DNA of 64,000 nucleotides, from positions 1,612,001-1,676,000 of the forward strand of contig NZ_JBKBHD010000001.1 in the NCBI RefSeq assembly GCF_046297875.1, in the 5' to 3' direction. Within the stretch, counting starts at the first letter, position 1. Each line of letters begins with the position of its first letter. This stretch comes from Parvibaculum sp046297875 (lineage in GTDB: Bacteria; Pseudomonadota; Alphaproteobacteria; Parvibaculales; Parvibaculaceae). Under the pieces are notes generated by a model. That model was not told where the DNA came from. It did no database searches and saw only the letters and a list, made by a program, of their open reading frames with translations. A program made the position numbers and the translations under genes. This document shows, piece by piece, positions 57,911-64,000 of the stretch.

Positions 57911-58627
57911 ATGAAAATCGGTGACAGCAAGCCTGTGCGCCCCACGTCCGCGATTTCGGCGACCGAGCGCGTGCGCGGACGGGCAGGCGATGCGTCTTCC
58001 GGCCGCCATGTGACGGACAGCGCCAGCTTCATGGGCATTCCAGAAGAGGAGCTGACGCCGCGTGTGCGCGACGCCTTGATGCGGCTCATGGGCGAGGTGG
58101 ACCAGCTTCGCCGCGAGATGTCGCAAATCCAGGAGCGTCTGCGCGAGAGCGAGCAGCTGGCAGACCGCGACCCGCTGATCCCCGTGCTCAACCGGCGCGC
58201 CTTTGTGCGCGAACTGTCGCGCGTCGTCGCCTATGCGCGGCGCTATAATGAGCCGGCAGGGCTCGTCTATTTCGATCTCGACAATTTCAAGCAGGTGAAC
58301 GATGCGCATGGCCATGCTGCGGGCGATGCGGCGCTTCATCATCTGGCGGATTTGATTCTCGCCAATGTGCGGGAGACCGACATTCTCGGCAGGATTGGCG
58401 GCGACGAGCTGGGGCTTATTCTTGCCCGTGCCGATGAGGAGGCCGCAAAGGCAAAGGCGGCGCAGCTGGCCGACCTCGTGCGCTCGCGGCCGCTTGCCTA
58501 TGGCGACAAGGAAATATCGCTGTCGATTTCGGTCGGCGCCATATCCTTCACCGGCGAGGACGGGCCGGATGAGGCGCTCGCCCGCGCCGACCGCGCCATG
58601 TATGAGGCGAAGCGGAAGGGGAGCTAG
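57911..58627 (+). CDS. GGDEF-domain diguanylate cyclase (GGDEL variant)
   Basis: A 238-residue soluble protein. An N-terminal helix bundle (VRDALMRLMGEVDQLRREMS, IQERLRESEQLADRD) leads into a GGDEF domain. The active-site motif reads GGDEL in LGRIGGDELGLIL, with the I-site RxxD (RETD) five residues before it. VYFDLDNFKQVNDAHGHAAG and LSISVGAISF are the expected neighbours. GGDEL variants can still make c-di-GMP in some proteins. No sensor domain is recognised. It overlaps the convergent DUF465 gene by 4 bp. Confidence 0.87.
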   Translation: MKIGDSKPVRPTSAISATERVRGRAGDASSGRHVTDSASFMGIPEEELTPRVRDALMRLMGEVDQLRREMSQIQERLRESEQLADRDPLIPVLNRRAFVRELSRVVAYARRYNEPAGLVYFDLDNFKQVNDAHGHAAGDAALHHLADLILANVRETDILGRIGGDELGLILARADEEAAKAKAAQLADLVRSRPLAYGDKEISLSISVGAISFTGEDGPDEALARADRAMYEAKRKGS

Positions 58628-58830
58628 GCGGTGATGTCCGGCAAAAGGATGTCCTCGATCTCCTGAATGCGGTCACGAAGCTGGAGCTTCTTCTTTTTCA
58701 GCCTTTTTATCTGGAGGTGGTCAGGCCGCGGCAGGATTTCGAGCGCATAGATCGCGTCGTCGAGGTCGCGATGCTCTTCCTTGAGCTGTGCGAGTGTCTC
58801 CCGAAGCTCCAGTTCTTCCTGCTCGGTCAT
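58624..58830 (-). CDS. YdcH/DUF465 family small coiled-coil protein
   Basis: A 68-residue helical protein, MTEQEELELRETLAQLKEEH at the N-terminus and LQIKRLKKKKLQLRDRIQEI near the end. This is the DUF465 (YdcH) pattern, a short antiparallel coiled coil of unknown function. A second DUF465 gene lies at 59686-59862 on the other strand. GGGA lies about six bases before the ATG at 58830. Confidence 0.85.
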   Translation of the reverse strand: MTEQEELELRETLAQLKEEHRDLDDAIYALEILPRPDHLQIKRLKKKKLQLRDRIQEIEDILLPDITA

Positions 58831-58939
58831 GGGCGTCCCGTTCCAAGGGGCGCCGCTTGCCCCGCCGATTGGTTTTAGCGCGGGGCTCAAGGGCGGTACA
58901 AGCGGGAAGCGCGGGGCGGGCTTGCGGCCAGTTGCCCCG

Positions 58940-59575
58940 CTATTCGCCTCTGGCGGGCTTGACAGGGCTGCGGCGGCCGTCCTTGAGATCCTCGCCCCAG
59001 CGTTTCGTATCCGGCAGGTCGAGATCGAAAAGGTCGAGCGCGCGGGCAACCGTCTGGGTCACGAGTTGATCGACGCTTGCGGGCTTTGCATAAAGGCCGG
59101 GCACGGGGGGCGCGATGATCGCGCCCATTTCGGAAAGCTGCGTCATGGAGCGCAGGTGGCCCGTGTGAAGCGGCGTCTCGCGTACCATCAGCACCAGGCG
59201 GCGGCGCTCCTTCAGCACCACATCGGCTGCACGCGTCAGCAGCGAGGAGGTTACGCCGGTCGCAATTTCCGACATGGTGCGGATGGAGCAGGGCGCGACG
59301 ATCATGCCCATCGTCCTGAACGACCCGCTCGCGATCCCCGCGCCGATATCCTCGATGCGGTAGCGCGTATGGGCGAGTTTCTCGACATCCTTCGCCTTCA
59401 GTCCCGTCTCGTAGCCGAGTGTCATCTCGGCTGCCTTCGTCATCACCAGATGCGTTTCTATGCCGGCCACCTTCAGCAATTCCAGCGCGCGCACGCCAAA
59501 GGCAACGCCCGAGGCGCCGGAGATGCCAATAACGAGACGGTTATTCCGGGAAAGATCCGGGTTTTTCGCTGCCAT
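58940..59575 (-). CDS. ubiX: Flavin prenyltransferase UbiX
   Basis: A 211-residue protein that attaches a prenyl group to FMN to make the cofactor for UbiD-type decarboxylases. Motifs are RLVIGISGASGVAFGVRALE, the Ser-Arg region IVAPCSIRTMSEIATGVTSS, RLVLMVRETPLHTGHLRSM and MGAIIAPPVPGLYAKPAS. All match UbiX. UbiD itself is not in the window. Together with COQ9 and the ABC1 kinase it marks an aerobic, ubiquinone-making cell. It lies between two DUF465 genes. Confidence 0.95.
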   Translation of the reverse strand: MAAKNPDLSRNNRLVIGISGASGVAFGVRALELLKVAGIETHLVMTKAAEMTLGYETGLKAKDVEKLAHTRYRIEDIGAGIASGSFRTMGMIVAPCSIRTMSEIATGVTSSLLTRAADVVLKERRRLVLMVRETPLHTGHLRSMTQLSEMGAIIAPPVPGLYAKPASVDQLVTQTVARALDLFDLDLPDTKRWGEDLKDGRRSPVKPARGE

Positions 59576-59685
59576 AATTTCAAAGATTTACACGGAGTTA
59601 GTGAAATTTGCGAGAGGCGTTCGACAAGCGCCAAAAAAGGAGTCACAATTTTGTCGTCTCTGGCTTAACGAAAGGACGGAAGAAT

Positions 59686-59862
59686 ATGGCGTTGGAGTCG
59701 CATATTGCGGAGCTTCGTGACCGTCACAAGGCCCTTGAAAGGGAGATCGAGGACCAGATTCATCACCCCAGCAGCGATGATCTTCAGATCGCTGAACTCA
59801 AGAAACAGAAACTCAGGCTGAAGGAAGAAATCGAGCGGCTCAGTTCGCGGCAAGCAGCCTGA
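59686..59862 (+). CDS. YdcH/DUF465 family small coiled-coil protein
   Basis: A 58-residue helical protein starting MALESHIAELRDRHKALERE, with DDLQIAELKKQKLRLKEEIE near the end. It is a second DUF465 protein, more acidic and shorter than the one at 58624-58830. AAAGGACGGA lies before the ATG. A strong terminator at 59897-59925 follows. The function is unknown; in other bacteria members are often abundant and growth-phase regulated, but that is not shown here. Confidence 0.85.
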   Translation: MALESHIAELRDRHKALEREIEDQIHHPSSDDLQIAELKKQKLRLKEEIERLSSRQAA

Positions 59863-59896
59863 GAAAAGGACAGAAGGTCCATAACAAGAGTTTCAG

Positions 59897-59925
59897 CGCC
59901 GGGCATTTCGCCCGGCGTTTTGTAT
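59897..59925 (+). terminator. Terminator of DUF465 gene
   Basis: CGCCGGGC (59897-59904) pairs with GCCCGGCG (59910-59917) around ATTTC, followed by TTTTGTATTT. It sits between this gene and the convergent acyl-CoA synthetase. Confidence 0.85.
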
Positions 59926-59932
59926 TTCGGGA

Positions 59933-61561
59933 CTACAGTTCTTCCGCCTGTTCGCGCAGCTTGAATTTCTGGATCTTGCCGGTCGAGGTTTTCGGCAGGT
60001 CGGTGAAGACGACCTTTTTCGGGCACTTGAAATGCGCGAGGTTGGCGCGGCACCAGTCGATCACATCCTTCTCGGTGAGAGACGCACCCTTCCTGAGCGT
60101 CACGAAGGCGCAGGGCGTCTCGCCCCATTTCTCGTCTGATTTCGCGACGACAGCGGCTTCGAGAATATCCGGGTGCTTGTAGAGCGTGTCTTCAACCTCG
60201 ATCGAGGAGATGTTCTCGCCGCCTGAAATGATGATGTCCTTCGAGCGGTCCTTCAGCTGGATGTAATTGTCCCTGTGCCAGACGCCGAGGTCGCCCGAAT
60301 GGAACCAGCCGCCGGCGAAGGCTTCCGCCGTCGCCTTGGCGTTTTTCAGATAGCCCTTCATCACCACATTGCCGCGGAACATGACCTCGCCCATGGTCTC
60401 GCCGTCGCGCGGCACTTCTTCCATCGTTTCCGGGTCGCGCACCGATATGCCTTCGAGCACGGCATAGTTCACGCCCTGGCGCGCCTTCACCTCGGCGCGT
60501 TTATCCGTTTCCAGTTCGTCCCATTCGTCGTGCCAGGCATTCACGACCGCGGGGCCATAGGTTTCGGTGAGGCCATAGACATGGATCACGTTGAAGCCTT
60601 CGGCTTCCAATTTCCGGATGGTGGCGGCGGGCGGCGGCGCGGCGGCCGCGAAATAATTCACCGTGTTCGGCAGCTTCTTTTTTTCATCCTCGGTCGCGTT
60701 GATGAGGAAGCCCATCACGGTTGGTGCGCCCGCCATATGCGTCACGCCATGTTCGGCGATGGCGCTGAAGATGTTCGCCGCCGTCACCCGGCGCAGACAG
60801 ACATGCGTGCCCGCGACGACGCTCAAGGACCAGGTGAAGCACCAGCCATTGCAGTGGAACATCGGCACCGTCCAGAGATAGACGGAGTTTCCGGTCATGC
60901 CCGCCGTCACGATATTGCCCATGGCGAGGAGATAGGCCCCGCGATGGTGATAGACGACGCCTTTCGGATTGCCGGTGGTGCCGGAAGTATAGTTCAGGCT
61001 GATCGCCTGCCATTCGTCGGCTGGCAGGTGCCAGTTGAAATGCGGGTCGCCCTTGGCGATAAAGCTTTCATATTCCGCCTCGCCGATGCGCGCGCCTGGG
61101 CCGTCATATTCCCTGTCGTCCATGTCGATCACGACGGGCTTCACATTTGCATGGGTGAGCGCCTCTTTCACGAGGCCCGAGAACTCACGATCCACAAACA
61201 CCATCTTCGCCTCGCCATGATCGAGGATGAAGCCGATGGCGGCGGCGTCGAGCCGCGTGTTGATGGTGTTCAGCACCGCGCCCGTCATCGGCACGCCGTA
61301 ATGCATTTCGAGCATTTCGGGCGTGTTCGGCGCGATCACCGCCACGGTCTGCCCAAGCCCGATGCCGCGCTCCGACAGCGCCGAGGCGAGCTTCCGGCAG
61401 CGCGTGTAAAGCTCGGCATAGGTACGGCGCAGGCTGCCATGCACAACCGCAACTTTCTCCGGATAAACCTCTGCCGCGCGCTTCAGGAAACTCAGCGGCG
61501 AGAGCGGCTGATGGTTCGCCGGGTTCCGGTCGAGATCGAGTTCATAGGGGTTCTGCGACAT
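59933..61561 (-). CDS. Medium/long-chain acyl-CoA synthetase (AMP-binding)
   Basis: A 542-residue adenylate-forming enzyme. Core motifs are LNYTSGTTGNPKGVVYHHRG (P-loop A3), VPMFHCNGWCFTWSL, VYGLTETYGPAV (A5), GWFHSGDLGV, DRSKDIIISGGENISSIEVE (A8) and LPKTSTGKIQKFKLRE (A10 with the catalytic Lys). The N-terminus NPYELDLDRNPANHQPLSPL resembles the AlkK/DmdB group, which activates medium-chain or methylmercapto-propionyl acids. It is divergent from the PrpE-like synthetase, a paired arrangement for feeding acids into CoA metabolism. Confidence 0.9.
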   Translation of the reverse strand: MSQNPYELDLDRNPANHQPLSPLSFLKRAAEVYPEKVAVVHGSLRRTYAELYTRCRKLASALSERGIGLGQTVAVIAPNTPEMLEMHYGVPMTGAVLNTINTRLDAAAIGFILDHGEAKMVFVDREFSGLVKEALTHANVKPVVIDMDDREYDGPGARIGEAEYESFIAKGDPHFNWHLPADEWQAISLNYTSGTTGNPKGVVYHHRGAYLLAMGNIVTAGMTGNSVYLWTVPMFHCNGWCFTWSLSVVAGTHVCLRRVTAANIFSAIAEHGVTHMAGAPTVMGFLINATEDEKKKLPNTVNYFAAAAPPPAATIRKLEAEGFNVIHVYGLTETYGPAVVNAWHDEWDELETDKRAEVKARQGVNYAVLEGISVRDPETMEEVPRDGETMGEVMFRGNVVMKGYLKNAKATAEAFAGGWFHSGDLGVWHRDNYIQLKDRSKDIIISGGENISSIEVEDTLYKHPDILEAAVVAKSDEKWGETPCAFVTLRKGASLTEKDVIDWCRANLAHFKCPKKVVFTDLPKTSTGKIQKFKLREQAEEL

Positions 61562-61738
61562 GGGGAACGCTCCGGCGCGGGAAGGAGGGAATTGGCTCCA
61601 CGTTACTCAGCAGGCTGCGGAGCGGCAAGGCGGGAGGCAGCGGCGCCGAGCTGCGCAAATTTTGGGCATGGGCGCGCATGAATATCGCCGCGCATCATGC
61701 TAAAACCTCCCCAACAAGAAAATCAGGGGAGCGGCGAG
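61562..61738. promoter_or_regulatory. Divergent promoter region between the two acyl-CoA synthetases
   Basis: The 177-bp gap must carry both promoters. GAAGGAGGGA near 61580 is a ribosome-binding-like tract on the plus strand but does not fit either start. GGGGAGCGGCGAG precedes the plus-strand ATG. I see no clear operator. Confidence 0.4.
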
Positions 61739-63646
61739 ATGGGGCGCTACAAGGACACCTACGAAAGCTGGAAGCGCGACCCGGAGGGCTTCTGGGCGGA
61801 GGCGGCGAAGGAGATCGACTGGTTCAAGCCCGCCACCAAAACCCTTGACGTGAAGGGCGGGCTCTCGCGCTGGTTCGTGGGCGCGGAGACGAACTCCTGC
61901 TGGAATGCGCTGGACCGGCATGTGAAGGCGGGGCGGGGCGATCAGGCGGCGCTCATCCACGACAGCGCCATGCTCGGCCGCGTCCGGACATTCACCTATG
62001 CCGAATTGCTGGACGAGGTCGCGACATTCGCGGGCGTATTGCAGCGGCACGGCATTTCGAAGGGCGACCGCGTTCTCATCTATATGCCGATGGTTCCGGA
62101 AGCAGCGATTGCCATGCTCGCCTGTGCGCGGCTCGGCGCGATCCATTCCGTCGTCTTTGGCGGCTTCGCCGCGAAAGAGCTGGCGACGCGCATCGACGAT
62201 GCGAAGCCGAAGCTCATCGTGTCGGCCTCCTGCGGGCTCGAGCCCGGCCGTGTCGTTGCCTACAAGCCGCTCATGGACAAGGCGATCGAGATGAGCGCGC
62301 ACAAGGTTTCGGGGGCCATCGTGCTTCAGCGCGAGATGGAGGAAGCGCCGCTCATTGAAGGCCAAGATTTCGACTGGGCCTATGAGGTGGAGAAGGCGCG
62401 GGCCGCGGGCGCAAAGCCCGATTGCGTCGCCGTTGCCGCCACCGATCCGCTCTATGTGCTCTATACGTCCGGCACCACCGGCAAGCCCAAAGGCGTCGTC
62501 CGCGACAATGGCGGGCATATGGTGGCGCTCAAATGGTCGATGAAACATGTCTACGACATGAACCCCGGCGAGGTGTTCTGGGCGGCGTCAGATGTCGGCT
62601 GGGTCGTCGGCCATTCATACATTGTCTATGCGCCGCTGTTTCATGGCTGCACGACCATTCTTTTCGAGGGCAAGCCCGTCGGTACGCCGGATGCCGGCAC
62701 CTTCTGGCGCGTGATCGCCGATCATGGCGTGAAGGCGCTGTTCACGGCGCCGACCGCCTTCCGCGCCATCCGCAAGGAAGACCCGAAGGCGGAACTCATC
62801 GGCAAGTACGATCTCTCGAGATTCGAGGTGCTCTATCTCGCGGGCGAGCGCGCGGACCCCGACACGATCCAGTGGGCGGAGAAGGCGCTTTCGGGCCGGC
62901 CGGTGATCGACCATTGGTGGCAGACGGAAACGGGCTGGCCGATGGTGTCGAACCCGATGGGGATCGAGCGGCTGCCGGTGAAATACGGTTCGCCCTCCGT
63001 GGCGCTGCCCGGCTATGAAATTCATGTCGTCGATGAAGCCTGCAAGCCCGTGCCGCCGAACGCGACAGGCGCCATCGTGGTTAAGCTGCCGCTGCCGCCC
63101 GGCTGCCTGCCGACGCTCTGGGAAAACGAGCAGGGCTTCCGCGAAAGCTATCTCGCCGAGTTCCCCGGCTATTACAAGACGGCGGATGCCGGCTATCTCG
63201 ACGAGGACGGATATCTCTATGTGATGAGCCGCACCGACGACATCATCAATGTCGCGGGCCATCGCCTCTCGACCGGCGGCATGGAGGAGGTTCTTGCCGA
63301 GCATCCGGATGTGGCAGAATGCGCGGTTATCGGCATTGCCGATGCGATGAAGGGGCAGGTGCCGGTCGGCTTCCTCGTCATCAATGCGGGCGTGACGCGC
63401 TCTGCCGCCGAGATCGAAGCGGAAGCCGTGCAATTGATCCGTGACCGGATCGGTCCTGTCGCCGCCTTCAAGAAGGCGATGGTGGTGAAGCGCCTGCCGA
63501 AGACGCGCTCGGGCAAGGTGCTGCGCGGAACGATGCGCAAGATTGCCGATGGCGCCGAATGGACGACGCCTGCGACCATCGACGATCCGGCAATCCTCGA
63601 CGAGATCAAGGCCGTACTCACGGAAGCAGGGCTTGTGAAGGGATAA
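61739..63646 (+). CDS. prpE: Propionyl-CoA synthetase-like (PrpE/ACS family)
   Basis: A 635-residue acetyl/propionyl-CoA synthetase. It starts MGRYKDTYESWKRDPEGFWA, with LYVLYTSGTTGKPKGVVRDN (A3), AASDVGWVVGHSYIVYAPLF, IDHWWQTETGWPM (A5), YYKTADAGYLDEDGYLYVMS and DDIINVAGHRLSTGGMEEVL (A8), and RLPKTRSGKVLRGTMRK (A10 Lys). The GH(S)YIVYAPL segment and length favour PrpE over acetyl-CoA synthetase, but specificity cannot be fixed by eye. The product propionyl-CoA would come from odd-chain or branched substrates. Confidence 0.9.
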   Translation: MGRYKDTYESWKRDPEGFWAEAAKEIDWFKPATKTLDVKGGLSRWFVGAETNSCWNALDRHVKAGRGDQAALIHDSAMLGRVRTFTYAELLDEVATFAGVLQRHGISKGDRVLIYMPMVPEAAIAMLACARLGAIHSVVFGGFAAKELATRIDDAKPKLIVSASCGLEPGRVVAYKPLMDKAIEMSAHKVSGAIVLQREMEEAPLIEGQDFDWAYEVEKARAAGAKPDCVAVAATDPLYVLYTSGTTGKPKGVVRDNGGHMVALKWSMKHVYDMNPGEVFWAASDVGWVVGHSYIVYAPLFHGCTTILFEGKPVGTPDAGTFWRVIADHGVKALFTAPTAFRAIRKEDPKAELIGKYDLSRFEVLYLAGERADPDTIQWAEKALSGRPVIDHWWQTETGWPMVSNPMGIERLPVKYGSPSVALPGYEIHVVDEACKPVPPNATGAIVVKLPLPPGCLPTLWENEQGFRESYLAEFPGYYKTADAGYLDEDGYLYVMSRTDDIINVAGHRLSTGGMEEVLAEHPDVAECAVIGIADAMKGQVPVGFLVINAGVTRSAAEIEAEAVQLIRDRIGPVAAFKKAMVVKRLPKTRSGKVLRGTMRKIADGAEWTTPATIDDPAILDEIKAVLTEAGLVKG

Positions 63647-63709
63647 TCCACCCCTCCCTTAACTCTGCCACAGGTGCTATAACGCCCGTTCCCCAACAGG
63701 AGCATCGAG

Positions 63710-64000
63710 ATGGCATCCGGCGATCAGTTGAGCGGCAAGGTGGCGATCGTGACCGGCGCGGCTAACGGCATAGGCCGCGCCATTGCGCGAGCCTTTGCGC
63801 GCGAGGGCGCCAAGGTCGTGCTCGCGGATGTAAATGAGGAAGGCGGCGAGCAGGCCGCGGCCGATATCGTCGCCGATGGCGGCGAGGCGATCTTCCGCTA
63901 TTGCGATGTCGGCGAGCGTCTCGATGTACGCAATCTCGTCTGCGCGGCGGGCGATGCCTTCGAGAAGGTCGATATTCTCGTCAACAATGCCGGTGTCGTC
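63710..64000 (+). CDS. Short-chain dehydrogenase/reductase, N-terminal part
   Basis: The first 97 codons of an SDR; the rest lies past the window. The cofactor motif GAANGIGRAIARAFA (TGxxxGIG type) sits near residues 16-30, and LADVNEEGGEQA has an Asp after the second strand, which favours NAD(H). The segment ends at ILVNNAGV, the NNAG motif of the family. AACAGGAG lies seven bases before the ATG. It may belong to the same pathway as the synthetase, since it follows by 63 bp on the same strand. Confidence 0.92.
   Translation, partial: MASGDQLSGKVAIVTGAANGIGRAIARAFAREGAKVVLADVNEEGGEQAAADIVADGGEAIFRYCDVGERLDVRNLVCAAGDAFEKVDILVNNAGVV

Overview
The window looks like chromosomal DNA of a GC-rich (roughly 60-65%) alphaproteobacterium. 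Markers are a GapR-type (DUF2312) nucleoid protein, DUF1244, COQ9, the tiny aa3 oxidase subunit IV, the split pntAA/pntAB/pntB transhydrogenase and YdcH/DUF465 peptides. The load of acyl-CoA enzymes (thiolase with OB-fold partner, acyl-CoA dehydrogenase, two acyl-CoA synthetases) and RND plus DUF1329 genes suggests a lipid-, alkane- or steroid-degrading genus such as Parvibaculum; that genus is inference only. I recognise no rRNA or tRNA gene, insertion sequence, prophage or CRISPR array. Coding density is high and strand switches are frequent.

Layout. 1-6.6 kb: a partial GST, an RND exporter divergent from a DUF1329 protein, then a reverse operon OB-fold > thiolase > VOC protein whose 3' end has been tandemly duplicated (40-bp repeat). 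6.7-18 kb: small unknowns, nitroreductase, GST-like protein plus membrane-anchored sulfatase, acyl-CoA dehydrogenase, MFS transporter, CPBP protease, alpha/beta hydrolase and an orphan CHASE3-type histidine kinase. 18-25.6 kb: rpmJ with clear promoter and terminator, a saccharopine-dehydrogenase-like reductase, TPR protein, alpha/beta hydrolase, pyk with glycerate kinase, N-formylglutamate amidohydrolase, DUF1244 and gapR. 25.6-29.3 kb: two tandem paralogues that fuse an N-terminal region, a LuxR-type HTH and an alpha/beta-hydrolase fold; the first lacks the nucleophilic serine. 29.4-32.4 kb: lipoprotein, GNAT, a bacterial voltage-gated sodium channel (TLESWSM filter), GST. 32.5-35.3 kb: ATP-grasp > ArsR > COG0701 permease, probably a metalloid or organoarsenical cassette, with matching operator-like sites.

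35.4-41.6 kb: secreted unknown; mgtE preceded by a leader ORF and a hairpin that would hide its ribosome binding site (the strongest candidate for an undescribed regulatory device here); a MarR/DUF4336 operon divergent from an amidohydrolase around a perfect palindrome; and an NtrC-type regulator. 42-52.4 kb: OmpA-like lipoprotein, M3 peptidase coupled to an ABC1 kinase, thioesterase plus hydrolase, aa3 subunit IV, the pnt operon and small proteins. 52.4-64 kb: rpsU, def-COQ9, PAS protein, purE-purK, a pectinacetylesterase-like hydrolase, a GGDEL cyclase, two DUF465 peptides flanking ubiX, two divergent acyl-CoA synthetases and the start of an SDR.

How the genes fit together. Several genes feed fatty or branched acyl-CoA turnover and envelope transport of hydrophobic compounds (RND/DUF1329, thiolase/OB-fold, acyl-CoA dehydrogenase, synthetases, thioesterase). 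Others are core housekeeping: ribosome, purine, glycolysis, quinone synthesis (UbiX, COQ9, ABC1 kinase) and redox balance (Pnt). Start codons were chosen by Shine-Dalgarno match and signal-peptide position; several are GTG or TTG. All functions are inferred from protein motifs read by eye, without database searches.
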